A stretch of 64,000 bases of DNA. It comes from Cladochytrium replicatum (lineage: Eukaryota; Chytridiomycota; Chytridiomycetes; Cladochytriales; Cladochytriaceae). Shown here in pieces: positions 34,843-45,796 of the stretch. Location of the stretch: assembly GCA_025526935.1 (NCBI GenBank), contig JAHLKD010000074.1, positions 1 through 64,000 on the forward strand. The letters run 5' to 3'. The position numbers and the translations under genes were made by a program. The stretch's first letter is position 1. Every line of letters starts with the position of its first letter. The notes under the pieces were generated by a model. That model ran no database searches. It was not told where the DNA came from and saw only the letters and a list, made by a program, of their open reading frames with translations.

Positions 34843-37433
34843 ATGAGAGAACTTGCAAGGGTTCTCCTCTTCGTGTTATATGCAGTCTTTATCCTCTCCC
34901 CAGAAACTCATGGAAGCCAACTTGCACAGGTAAACTCCCACGACCTTCAAGAACAGCAAGACCTCCCACCTCCTTCGCGGCTTCTCCAACGAATCCTGGG
35001 AATCCGCAGCAAAATCCTTCAAAGAGTCCTGTTCGGTCGCGACGGTGCTATTTCCAACGACACCTCGGCTTCAGATACCACGACCACCACTGATCTGCTG
35101 GACGATGACAGCGATGACGAGTACGACCCAGACGAGCTTTACGTCGTCAATCCTTTGGGATCAGGACTCGTCGCGCGATTCGACAATGGTACTGAATCAA
35201 ACTACACGAGCGTCGCATCAACTACCCCGAGCATGATGTCCCGCAACACCACGACATTCACCACCACGGTTTTCAACACCACCACGAATAGACACAAGCA
35301 CAGGAAAAGGCGCTGGAGAACCGTGAACGGGACACTTGTGCCGAGAAGGAAACGCAAGAGGAAGACCAGGTACATCACAGTCACGGTGAGCTTGGGCAAT
35401 GAAACGATGACCACGCCTGGAGTCGAGACGACTTCGTGGGTGACGTCTACGTCTTTGGTCAACGGGACGAGCAGCACTATTTTCAACGGGACGGTATGGA
35501 CTACCACGTCAGTCACTGTTACAATGACCAACACAACCTCTGAGATGGAAACCACACCTGTGCCCCCGACCATCACCACATTCACAACATCCGAAAACAC
35601 GGAGACGGTACCCACGCAAACTTCAACAGAGCTCACTTCGCCACCGACCGTCGCACCGACAACATCGGAATTCCTTACAACGCCGGAAATCTCCACATCT
35701 CCGACAACTTCTGAGGTATCAGTCCCCACAGAGACATCTCCAGAAGTCACTTCCACCACTGCCGTTTCTCCAACAACATCTGAGCCAACTGTCACCGTGC
35801 CAACCGAGACCGCTCCAGAAGTCACACCGACCATGACAGAGGCATCAAACACTTTTCCAACAACGACTGAAGTGACGCAGACTAGTTCAGAAACAAAGTC
35901 AGTTCCTGCCACAGAGACTGTGGTTACGGATACCCCTACGGAATCCACCTCGTCGACAACGACTGAGACGGAGACATCCACTGAAATCACCTCCCCCACC
36001 GCTGTATCCACGAATATGACTTCAAGTACGGAGCTGTCCACTGCCTCTGAAATCCCAACGACGACAACCCCCCTTGCGACCACAGAGAGCACCACGACGG
36101 CGCTTGTCACAACAACCGAGACTACCACCTCAGAGTCCACGAAGAGTCAAACTGGAACCGAAACACCTTTGACAACTACATCGGCAAGTGGCGAGACCAC
36201 AGTCACAGATGCAACTTCAATTCTGACCACTACCTCATCGTCTGCCACTGGTGAGACCACTGAAACCACGACAACTGTCCGTGTCACCACCGAATTTACG
36301 TCCACGACAACAACGACGCTTGAGCTCACTACCGTTGAGGAGAGCGAGGCGTCGGAGAGCTACGAGAGCGAGACGGTGCCAGAGACAAGTGAGATGACGG
36401 TGTCGTCGACCGAGACGGAAACGAGGGGAACGTCATCGTCGGAGACAACGACGGCTGCAGAGACAACCACGATGAATACGGGGACTTTTGAAACCACGAC
36501 TGAGACAGTGTCAACGACTGCAGGGACTGTTGAAAGCGCGACTGAGACAACTACAACCACTACTGGGACTACTGAGACCACGATATCAGAAACAACTGAA
36601 ATAACCACAGGCAAGTAGCGCAATACACGGTTTCCTTGGATCTTTAAAGTAACTTTTTGATTACAGAAACCGAGGTTACGGAAACCACAATCTTTGAAAC
36701 CGAAACTGAATCGACGACAGTTGGGTCCAGCGCGACAGCCACAACTGCTGTAGAGACTTCAACCACCACCACGGAGGCGACCGGTTTGCCGACAATCACC
36801 ACCGAAACAACCTTTCCCCCGAACCCAATCACCACATTTCTCACCACCCAGCCGACCACCACACTCACCACCACGACCACCACCGCAACCACCGCATTTC
36901 TCACCACCACCGCCGCCGTTCCCTCAACCCCACCAACCACGACCACAACCACCTTTTTTCGGCCCCCCACAAACAACAACAACACCAACTCGATCCCGCA
37001 GACGCCACCGTCCACCACGAATCCGTACCCGTCGCACAATCACACGTCTCCGCCCAACACGTCACTTTTTCCCACAACTCCCCACTCCACTACAACCCTA
37101 TCGTACCCCAACGGCACGACAACACGCAACTCGACGACCCTTACCCGCACAAGGAAGAACAAGCACAAGCGCAAGTGGAGGGTTTACGACTCGAGCTTTT
37201 TGGCGTCGTGGAAAAATAAGCGGCCATTGGTTACGAGGGTTCGGAATGGGACGACGTATGTGAGGCCGAAGAGAAAGGTAAGGACCGGTTCGTTGGTTTC
37301 GCGTGGTGGGAGGAAGAGTAAGACCACGGTGGTGCAAGCGACGACGAGTGTGAGCACGCAGCCGGCCCGGGTTGTGCCGCAAAAGAGGGAGGTGCAGCAG
37401 TTCAAGCCGAGGAGATGGTTCAGTTGGTTCTGA
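34843..37433 (+). CDS. secreted Thr-rich mucin-like protein
   Basis: Two exons, 34843-36610 and 36667-37433, give 844 residues. The N-terminus is a signal peptide (MRELARVLLFVLYAVFILS) followed by a short charged region. From about residue 130 to 770 the sequence is dominated by Thr, Ser, Glu, Pro and Val (TETT, TTTE, SPTTSE), as in heavily O-glycosylated stalks. Many N-x-T/S sites lie in the first third. Two very basic clusters, one near residue 160-190 (KHRKRRWR, RRKRKRKTR) and one near the C-terminus (KHKRKWR, RPKRKVR), bracket the Thr-rich part. No C-terminal GPI signal or membrane segment is seen; it ends FKPRRWFSWF. The intron uses a GC donor (ACAG|GCAAGT). Function is unknown; a surface or cell-wall coat is an inference. 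Confidence 0.78.
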
Positions 37434-37896
37434 GGTGAGGGTGGGTGAAATGCATTTGCTTTCTTATTTCATGATGATGATCAGCACTCTAAGGAGCTAT
37501 TTTGTGTCTCACTCCCCATTCCCCATTTTGGTCTCGTCTCATTTCCGTCTCTGACTTCATTTTCAAATGTTTTATAATCACCTTTACTATGCTTATTTTG
37601 TTGACCGCTTTTTGGGACGAGGATGCTTGGTACACAAATAGAAGTTGAAGGATGTTGTACAGGTGCTGGGAAATTGGAATGGTGTTGGGGATAGGTACTA
37701 TTAGTTGGGTCTAGTGCAGTTTTTTACCTTCCTTCCTTGTTTCTCTATCCCATTTCTTTCCTCCCTACAAGCCATGAAGGTAGTCTCTCACCCCTTCGTG
37801 CCACCGTAGTGTCAGGCATATCATACAAGCCAGTAATAAAAAAGTGTATTTGTTTTCTGCAGATATCAGGTGCAAACCACACAATAACCCAGAATT
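37434..37896. other. intergenic
   Basis: No gene supported. Pyrimidine-rich and AT-rich plus-strand sequence follows the mucin-like gene; only short random frames are present. Confidence 0.5.
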
Positions 37897-38562
37897 TTAA
37901 AATCCCTCGAGCTTTTGCCTCTGTCTGTATCTAAGTACCAACGTGTCGATGGTCGAAAACGAAACTGGCGAGTCCGCCGGGCGTCCTCTCACCCAAACGA
38001 TCTGGTTCTCCTCAACGCCCGGCCTCAACGACGCAGCATCCACTTTCCCATTCTCGAACAACTTTTTCGGCGGGCCTGAGAGCTGCCTCAACTTCAGCGT
38101 TTGGGACTCGGTCATCCTCTTCAACACGACAATTTTTTGACACGAGCGGCGAGAACACGCGGATAACAAGCTCGACGCCGGTACCCGCAACGTAATTCCT
38201 CAGGATCATGTGTGTCATGATTCCCTTCCTTCTAACCGCGATGACCAACCCGCAAACAGCGATGGTTGTGGTCTCGAGCGCGAAGAGACGAGCTCGACGG
38301 CGACGACAGCGCCCGGTACGATCGCTTCGGGCGAGTCGGATTTGAACATGGTTGTATAGCGGTCGTCGAAATCGTGGCGGGAGCGTTCGTCCAGGTCGAT
38401 CGCTCGCATGAGACGTCGGGGACGGGTTCTGGCCGAGGGGGTCGTAAGGACGGTCGGAGAGGTTGGAAGTGCAGGCTTCGGGGAAACGAAGGGGACTTGT
38501 GGGCGGCTTTGGAGCGAAGGGAGGGAGTGAGTTGATCGGCTTTTCCTGGGTAGTTGCACCAT
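37897..38562 (-). pseudogene. mitochondrial ribosomal protein bL19m, two frameshifts
   Basis: Three minus-strand frames in order spell a bL19 protein. Frame 1 (from 38562) encodes RAIDLDERSRHDFDDR, SPEAIVPGAVVAVELVSS and PSLFAG. Frame 2 (from about 38,250) encodes GLVIAVRRKGIMTHMILRNY and GTGVELVIRVFSPLVSK, the conserved bL19 core. Frame 3 (from about 38,135) encodes VVLKRMTESQTLKLRQL to a stop at 37897. The breaks are near CCCG at about 38,250 and in a six-T run at 38,133-38,138. Both are single-base in size. It is either a recent pseudogene or a real gene with two sequencing errors in homopolymers. bL19 sits at the subunit interface of the ribosome. Confidence 0.7.
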
Positions 38563-39040
38563 TCCAATCGGCTGGATCTACATCAGCACATTGTCGCTGC
38601 CTTCTACGGCCAACTTTCGCTCAACTGGAAGAGAATGTCCGTCACAGGCATCTCCTTCGATTTCCTGGCCCTAAACTTCCTCGGTTTCACCTTCCACGTT
38701 GTCTTTTTCACATGGACGGCCCTCCAGAGCAGTACCGCAACCTCGTTGGCACTGAGATCAGCGTCGAACGGAACGACGTCGTCTTTGCTTCACACGCAAT
38801 CACAATCACCCCACCAGTTCACAAACACAGGTTTCCGCACCTGAACGCGCGTTTGTGGGTTTTGCGGTTTGGTGTGTCGTAGCTCTGCCTGCGGAGAGCG
38901 TGCTCGGGGGATCGCCAATGTCAGCAGCTTGGTTTATTTGAACCTGGTGAAACTAGCCACGAGCTTGGTCAAGTATATTCCGCATGGTGTACCTGAATGC
39001 CGTGCGAAGCACAGAGGGGTTGGTGCGTTCATAATGTAAA
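38560..39040 (+). pseudogene. cystinosin (PQ-loop transporter) fragment, frameshifted
   Basis: Plus-strand pieces match cystinosin in order but in shifting frames: AFYGQLSLNWKRMSVTGIS then FDFLALNFLGFTF (38,590-38,700); LVGTEISVERNDVVFASHA (about 38,745-38,810); LVYLNLVKLATSLVKYIP (38,931-38,985); VYLNAVRSTEGLVRS (about 38,983-39,027). In cystinosin these are the first PQ-loop, the NDV-x-F-x-x-HA loop and the later K-x-x-x-x-LVKY-x-PQ helix. At least two frame changes occur, and the helices between the third and fourth pieces are missing. Cystinosin exports cystine from lysosome or vacuole together with protons. The start is divergent from bL19m. Confidence 0.65.
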
Positions 39041-39359
39041 CTAGATGGGGTCGATGATCCGAAACACCACGGATTTTGTTGATTCGACGATGCAGGTGGT
39101 GGGAGAGAAGGAGGCTGACGAGGGGGCGAGGGGACGGGAACGATGGTAAAGAGGAGAGCGGAATGATGATGTGGACGGGAGTGAGGTGCTTGATGTTGTG
39201 GGAATGGAAGAGATTGGCATGGTCGACGTGATTACTATAGGACGAGCACGGTCTCGGTCTGGCAGCTTGGGATGTTTCGCAAGGTGTTGGGGACTCCGCC
39301 AAACACAAATCCCTTTATCTGATCTCTTGTTTCCCGAATATGCTCTCTTCTGTCTGGGC

Positions 39360-39834
39360 ATTTTAGACCCTCTCGCAACACTACAGGAAATTCAGAATTG
39401 CGCTCTACGAAAAGCGCAAGCAGAAGCTGATCCAGCGGTACCGCAAGCGTCGCAGGCTTCCCAAGGGTTTCTTGGAGCACGAAGAGGCACAGATAGCAAG
39501 TCTTCTGAATCTGTGGCAGGATCTCGAGGTGGCGCTTTCATCAGCTTCGGACCATATAGCAGAAGTGACAAATCTTTGCGGTGTTGATCTCGATCGGCGA
39601 GCCACCAAGTTGTTGCGGCGGCCAAAGGAGCGAAACGTCAGTATCGTAGCTAAAGGCCGTGATGGCGACGATGAGGAATACGAGAATGCGATTCACGATG
39701 GGTTTTTGCGTTGGAAGAAGGGGACTCTGTGGGGAACGGGAAAGCGACCAGTTTGCTGGAATTTTCTCTGCGAGAAGGGGTCGGGTCTGAAAATAAAGAG
39801 CCACATTTTCGGTTCAGAATCTCTTCTGGTTTAG
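39360..39834 (+). CDS. possible exon of an unknown basic protein
   Basis: After an acceptor (GCATTTTAG) near 39,366 one frame stays open to a stop at 39834. It encodes a basic helix (ALYEKRKQKLIQRYRKRRRL) and then SLLNLWQDLEVALSSASDH and DDEEYENAIHDGFLRWKKG. Codon pattern and helical character suggest coding sequence. No start, no downstream partner exon and no family were found. An overlapping minus-strand frame is also open, so this remains uncertain. Confidence 0.3.
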
Positions 39835-39840
39835 AGAACA

Positions 39841-40740
39841 TGAGAAATGAAAATGAACACAACCAATTTGGACCGCAAATTTTACCGAGTCATACTTCGG
39901 TTCGTATCGAAGATCAACACCTCGTTCAGAAATTCGCGAGCACAAAGCTTTGACGTAGCCGACAAAATGAGTAACCGCATCTTTCTCGAAGTCCGGCTGT
40001 ATGATTGCGTATCTAGCCAGGGCACACTGTTAATGAGACTATCCCATTTTGGGACCCGTTCCAAAAGTTTGGGAACGTGTGAAATCGAACGGTAGGTTAC
40101 ATCACTGCATTGATCAGAAATAGGGCCAACGTAAAAAGCAATTAAATACCCAGAAAATGAATGTGTCACTAACGTACCTTAAGATTGCATCGTTGATCCC
40201 CTGTTTTAGAGACTACGGCGTTGTTGCGATCGGCCAGGATCTGGTACAACGCATCAGCTTGTTCTGCATGAATTATGGTCAGGCTAGACCGTTCGATCAT
40301 TTCGATTCGATTCGTTGAACAAGTAGAATGGGCACGAATCTCGCTTCATCAACTGGAACAAACCGAGCGACGTCATCCGCGATCGCCCTCCATTGTGCCT
40401 CTCTGGCTGACATATTAAACTGCAGAATTTCAATGGTTATTCGATTTAGCTGATTGGCATGCATACCGGCACCCGCACACACGCATCCTCAGCGGCCCGC
40501 ACAAACTCTCTCTCCCAAAACCCTTTCACTGAAAACCAGTAACAGGAGTGTGTTGAGCAACGGGCTATCTGTTTTCCTGGACAAAGAGAGCCAGCATAGC
40601 AGGCTTCTTCTCCTCGACATATCGCGCCAGCGTGGTGTTCGGTCCATTGACCCGCCAAATCCGGAATCCCCACGCAAGCCACCCGCCAATCACCAGTTCG
40701 TCGAATTAATTAATAGAATTAAATCATATCCCTCTTCAGT
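39841..40740 (-). other. minus-strand gene-like fragments, unassigned
   Basis: Coherent peptide segments occur with plausible splice sites. One is LTIIHAEQADALYQILADRN to TGDQRCNLK, ending in a good donor (AAG|GTACGT) near 40,178. It is followed after an acceptor (TTAACAG) by CALARYAIIQPDF and AVTHFVGYVKALCSRI to PKYDS near 39,890. Upstream is AREAQWRAIADDVARFVPVD. A stop or frame change near 40,297 breaks the chain. No family recognised. It may be a real multi-exon gene whose exons I could not join, or another relic. Confidence 0.25.
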
Positions 40741-40860
40741 GGCTTTGACATATTCATTCATCATAGTGGTTGCAAAAGACAACACTGCGAGTGAGATCGC
40801 CTTCAGCCCTGAACACTCAGGTAAAGGCGATAGCTGCTAGAGATGTCGGAATAAACTGAA

Positions 40861-41442
40861 ATGCCTTTCTTTTACAGAACTTGGAAACTACGACCCGTCC
40901 ATCGCAAAAGGGATTCTTCGCAAGCACCGCGAAATGTACGAGTACCGAATGAAGAGTCAGAACGTTCAGTTTCCAGTATCAGAACCTCAAGCACGCAAAG
41001 CACTTCTTCATCTCCCCCACCATCCGAACTCTCGGCTGGTGATACACTGAACAGGATCATTCTCCTCACGTCCGACCTCGCAAGACACGTCCAGAGACCC
41101 GACGCTCAAACAGTATGGCATTCGATGTGCAAACTTCTTGATATCGCAATCCCGGCAGTGAGAGCAGATTCCGAAGAGCTTTTAGCGTTACGAACCAAGT
41201 GCACCATGCTCGAGGAGGAATCAAAAAATCAGAAAGGCGAGCTGAACGATTGTTATGAGGCCATCGAGATTTTAGAGTCGCAGCTGGAGGAGAAAGACGA
41301 GGCGGTGGACTCTATGCAGTTTGGTAACGATGAGCTTCGAGAGAAAGTGCAGGACTTGGAAGGGATGTTGGTGGCGGCACAGATTGAGGCGTGTAAGGCG
41401 GATCATGAGAAAGCCTGTTCTGAGATGGCTCTTGCTTGGTAA
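40861..41442 (+). CDS. coiled-coil protein, unknown function
   Basis: A single-exon frame of 193 residues from the ATG at 40861. The N-terminal third is basic then Ser-rich (SSTQSTSSSPPPSE). From about residue 85 it becomes helical, and a clear coiled coil runs from about 118 (ALRTKCTMLEEESK, CYEAIEILESQLEEKDE, LREKVQDLEGMLVAAQ) nearly to the end. An acceptor-like CTTTTACAG overlaps the first codons, so the ATG could be intronic and the true 5' end elsewhere; another frame upstream (NYDPSIAKGILRKH) is also open. It lies 71 bp before the next gene on the same strand and could be its 5' part. Confidence 0.5.
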   Translation: MPFFYRTWKLRPVHRKRDSSQAPRNVRVPNEESERSVSSIRTSSTQSTSSSPPPSELSAGDTLNRIILLTSDLARHVQRPDAQTVWHSMCKLLDIAIPAVRADSEELLALRTKCTMLEEESKNQKGELNDCYEAIEILESQLEEKDEAVDSMQFGNDELREKVQDLEGMLVAAQIEACKADHEKACSEMALAW

Positions 41443-41513
41443 AAGTGATTGTTGGTGTTCTGCGTAAGATTTTTAAAGAACACTCACCGTGGGAATTTTG
41501 ATTCACGTGTACC

Positions 41514-43637
41514 ATGGCTTCAGAGGCATCTGTTTTTGCGACAAAAGTCCTGGACGAACACTTGGGAGAAACGGCAAGCAGTTCCAGCAAGAATAGCCAA
41601 AGCAGCAGTGGTAAAACACGGATTGTAGGCAAAATGTCGCCCAGAACTCCAAACAAGGACGATGATGAGGAGTCTGTCCCGCTGTGGCAGATCAAGAAGC
41701 CCTCGAGCGATGACGATCTTCCACTTTCAAGGATCGATTCTAAAGGTGAATTGTTTCTTAACAGATTTGGAGAATCGTTTTCATGGAGAGCCAGATCGTT
41801 TATCAAAGGCGAACAAAGATATTGAACAGCCACAAGATCAGAGGCAAAATGCATCCCCGAACGACGACGAAGATTTACCTCTTTCGATGCTGGATAAGAA
41901 AGGTTGGTCAGCTCGACTGTGTGGTCCAAACAAACTTAAAACCCTCGACTAGTTCGGTCCTCGGTGCTAGTCTCTGTCAAAAAGGGTAAAATATACGCAC
42001 ACAGCATTCAAAAAATGAAGTGATGATCCATAATTTCGCAGAGGTCGTGTCACAAATAACTGGCCGGGCGGAATTCGAAGAAGGATCACTACTTGCTAAG
42101 AAAATGGAGAGCGATGCTAGATCTGTCCGTAAGTATGAGTGTGACATCTATTGCTTTCCTTGTGCAATAATCTACGTTAAAGGGAGCAGCAAAAGTAATC
42201 GACAAAGTCATCTCAGCGATGGAAGTCCCAATGGAAGTCCTGCGGGCTCCCGACCAAATTCGAGACCAGGTTCAACAACGCAGAGAAGCCTCGGTAAGGA
42301 CTTCATGATCACGCGCTGAGGAGACTGATGGTTTTTTTCACAGAGGGTGACGAGAAAGGCATTCCTAGATCAGATAAGCCTGCTCCCATCATCATTCCAG
42401 GTGGCGAAGAGGGTAATGTCAAACTTTGTGCAGAAACTTGTTCCTTATGGAACTTCCTCCAGAGGACAGGAGATTGATATTTCAAAAGCCTGTATTTGAG
42501 AGTGGTTCACTTCTCGCTCAAAAAGAACGGGGAGGTGTCTCTGCCAAGTCAGACAGTAATTAAAATTGTGCTGATGGAATGTATTAGTTTCTGATTTATT
42601 TCAAGTGAGTCTTAGAAGCGATGGAAGTGGGCCGCTTTTACGACCCGACCAGACCAGGAACAGCGTCCCGGCCCTGACCGGGCTCCTCCAGCAGCATGCT
42701 CAGTACGGTGGTTTGACACAAGAGGCTATTTCCGCAATCGCAGACCAAGTTTCGAAACAAGTCCTGGAAAAATTAGAGCCGATTCTGAATGAGTTGGTAC
42801 AGACGGTGCGGAGGACTTCGGGTACAGCTAGTGAAACTGGAAGCGGTAGCTCTGCACCAACAGGGGATCGGGTGCAGACATCCGTAGCACCACGGGAATC
42901 TGTTGTTGGACAATCTGATCCTAGCAGAAAGTCCGTAGGTAAGCTCATGAAGCAGAATAACTTCAAATAGTTATATTAAAATGCTTCCAAGCTGCAAGGG
43001 GATCACACGCAGTTCCGCCTCCTCAGCAGCCGCCTTCTCTCGATGGAGGATTGGTGGCCACAATCGGAAAAAAGCAAGCCCGCAAATCGACCGGATTTCT
43101 TGTCGACAACGCTACAAATTTCGTGAAGAAGGAGCTAGATGTGCCAATTGCCCTTGAGGATTGGAAACGAAGAACAAGTTGCCCACGCTGCAAGGGAGCA
43201 GGATTTCGTCACGAAAACGGTGGTAAGCACGATAGGCCAAAAGAGGTGAAGTGCAAGAGTTGCCAAACATGCCAAGGTAAAGACTTTGGAGTCCCTTGGA
43301 ATTCGAGACGTTTCTCATCATCTGCTAGCTTGCAGCGGTAGTGGGGTGGTCGTTGATAAGTCACCGTGCCCAAAATGCAACGGTAATGAGATTCAGATGT
43401 CTTCACATAAGTTTACTCATTGTTGGAGCAGCTCTTGGGCATGAGCACAAGAATAAGGAGCGGGAACACGTTGGGGATATAAGCATTCGTTGCGTATTTT
43501 GCACCGATTGCCGAGAATGCAAGGCCCTTGGAGTAGTACAGACTGCCTCTTTTCCAGAGAGCTCGAAAGACCACTCTGAGGCACCAACGAATCCCCCTTC
43601 CCTTGAGCCCCAGCGAGTCAAACTTCAGCAATCTTGA
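41514..43637 (+). CDS. protein with two CxxC zinc modules, unknown function
   Basis: Eight exons, 41514-41745, 41819-41902, 42042-42128, 42183-42293, 42344-42412, 42606-42938, 42992-43276 and 43329-43382, plus a ninth, 43432-43637, close in frame into 486 residues. The N-terminal half is acidic, Ser-rich and low in complexity, with a repeated DDLPLSxxDxK motif at both sides of intron 1. A helix of about 35 residues follows (IADQVSKQVLEKLEPILNEL). The C-terminal 150 residues hold two related modules of about 40 residues. The first runs from CPRCKGAGF through HENGGKHD to CKSCQTCQACSGSGVV. The second runs from CPKCNG through HEHKNKEREHV to CVFCTDCRECKALGVV. Both resemble the CxxCxGxG zinc site of DnaJ but lack a J domain. 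No known function. It lies 250 bp upstream of TTLL9. Confidence 0.7.
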
Positions 43638-43887
43638 ATCCGAGAATGTATCCGTATTAAACGATTTTGGTCCCAATGAAAAAAAAATGAAAGAAGCCCT
43701 TTTCAATTTAACGTAGATTTTGAAATTGAAAATATGTTCGCGGTAATAGTGGCGTTTATCAGATCAAACAGATGAGCGACGTGACATTGGGTATTGATAT
43801 AGAAGTGGAGGCGAAACAAAGTCGGGATCACTGATATTCACTGTTGCCACCGCAGATCCGAGGCAGCGGGCACCCTCCCCAGCCGGT

Positions 43888-45796
43888 ATGCTGCGCATTG
43901 CTTCAAATGAAGAAATCCCGTTAACGCAAATCATGACAGTAGTTGGACCGACCAATAAAGTAGCCCAGCTGAAGGGGTATCTCGAGAATCCTGCGCTGAT
44001 CCAGCGAGATTCTTTGATTTCCATCACACCGACTCCCGCAGTTTCTTCTGCGCCGATTCGGTTTAGAAAGAGCTTGCGAACTACAGTTTACGAGGTCATG
44101 AGGGATCGTGGATGGAAAGAGACAGATAGGTCACAGAAATTTTCTAACCCAAGACGTTGACTTCAGTACTCAATGTGCTCTGATGTAACAGCGAATCGGA
44201 TTGGGACTTCTTTTGGGCGGACGTCCACTGGGTACATGAAATGTTTGACCACATTTATCTTAGTGAGAACCAGAAGATCAACCATTTTCGTAACCATTAT
44301 GAGGTCAGGCAATTACTTGCAGGAGATCATTATTTTCTGAAAAGAATTTTATAAGCTCACTCGAAAAGATCTTCTGGTGAAAAATGTGAAGAGGATGATA
44401 AAAACAATGGAGAAAGAATATGGGAAGGTGGAGGCGGCAAAGTTCGAGTTCATATCCACTTCCTATGTGCTTCCGCAAGAGCATGCATTGTTCCAAGAAG
44501 AGTTTAAGCGCAATCCAGGATCCACTTGGATCATGAAGCCAGTCGGAAAGGCACAAGGAAAAGGCATTTTCTTGATCAACAAAATGTCACAGATTTCGCA
44601 GTGGAGGAAAGATCCACGTGTAAAGGCGACTTCAAAGGGAGTTTCTAGCCAGAGCGACGAGAATGAGAAGGGTAGAGATGAAGCACCAGAGGCATACATC
44701 GTTCAGAGATATATCGACAATCCATATCTCATTGGAGGTTAGGGTGAAAGGTCGATACATGTCGCAAATGCTTATGGCAGAAGTTGATTTAGGAAAGAAA
44801 TTTGATATTCGGATTTATGTGCTTGTTACGTCGTACTACCCTTTAGTTGTCTACATACACCGTAACGGGTTCTGTCGATTTTCTAACTACCATTTCACGA
44901 TGAACGTGAAGGATATTTCCAACCTGTGTGAGGAACCCACAACAAAAATGTGCTTAAGCCCTGTGTCATCAAAATACTTTTAGATATTCATGCAACCAAC
45001 GTTGCCATCCAGAAAACCGCACCAAAGTATGACAGCGAGAAAGGTTGCAAGTGGTTACTTCGCAACTTGAAGTTGTACCTGCTGTCCAAGCATGATTCCA
45101 ACACAATTGATGAGCTTTTCACAGAAATGGAAGCGTTGATTGTTCGAAGCCTTATGGCAGTCCAGAAAGTAATGATCAACGACAAACATTGCTTTGAGCT
45201 GTAAGAGGAGCAAAATTTTAAACCAGAAAACATGGGACTGTTAGTGACTTCTTCGTTTCATAGATACGGATATGATATTCTTATTGACAACAATCTGAAG
45301 CCGTGAGCGCCATGTCATATCTATGCGTATTATGCAAAATTCTGACTGCTGGACTATAGTTGGCTTTTGGAAGTCAATGCTTCACCTTCCTTGACCTCAG
45401 AAACACAGTTTGACTATGAGCTTAAGCACTCAATGCTCAATGATACATTCGACGTCATTGATCTGGAGAAGAAGTAGGTGAAAAAATTCAAGGTCCAATT
45501 GTTCTATCGATGAAGAAAATGTCAGGGTTTCAGGAGTGAAAAACCGAACGCGCGTTGGTGGATTTGATCTTGTGTACAACGATGGACCGGTTAAGCATGA
45601 GCGAACGAGCAATTACATTTCATATCTCGGTAAGAACATCATCAAGTAGAACTTTGTTTCATTGTTGGTTCTAGGGTGTTATCATAAGATTCCTCGTGCA
45701 CCAAGAACAAAACGGCGCTTGGGGATGGGGGAGGGTGGTCATGCAAATGTGGTGTATGCGCAATCGCCAACAACTTCTGCCAATAATGAAGATTAA
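43888..45796 (+). CDS. TTLL9: tubulin tyrosine ligase-like protein, TTLL9 type
   Basis: Nine exons: 43888-44129, 44192-44303, 44356-44737, 44793-44927, 44984-45200, 45264-45302, 45360-45473, 45526-45629, 45675-45796. They join in frame into 488 residues. TTLL9-like signatures run end to end: [122 protein letters not shown] and [13 protein letters not shown]. The ATP-grasp lysines and the EVNASPSL magnesium loop are present. It adds glutamate chains to axonemal tubulin. The first intron donor (AG|GTCACA) is weak, and an in-frame extension upstream of 43888 is open, so the N-terminus is the least certain part. Confidence 0.9.

Noticed and set aside
35202-36623. Long Val/Ser-rich minus-strand frames opposite the mucin-like gene
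   Set aside because: They are shadows of the Thr/Glu codon bias on the other strand; they lack splice or domain support.
40880-41050. Alternative frame NYDPSIAKGILRKHREMYEY at the start of the coiled-coil gene
   Set aside because: It is protein-like but ends in a stop and cannot be joined to the coiled coil with a plausible intron; it is noted in the gene entry as an uncertainty rather than called.
41746-41764. A 19-nt GT-AG intron in the zinc-module gene
   Set aside because: Removing these 19 bases keeps the frame, but a 73-nt intron from the same donor to an AAAG acceptor at 41818 also keeps the frame and is of normal size, so the ultra-short intron is not needed.
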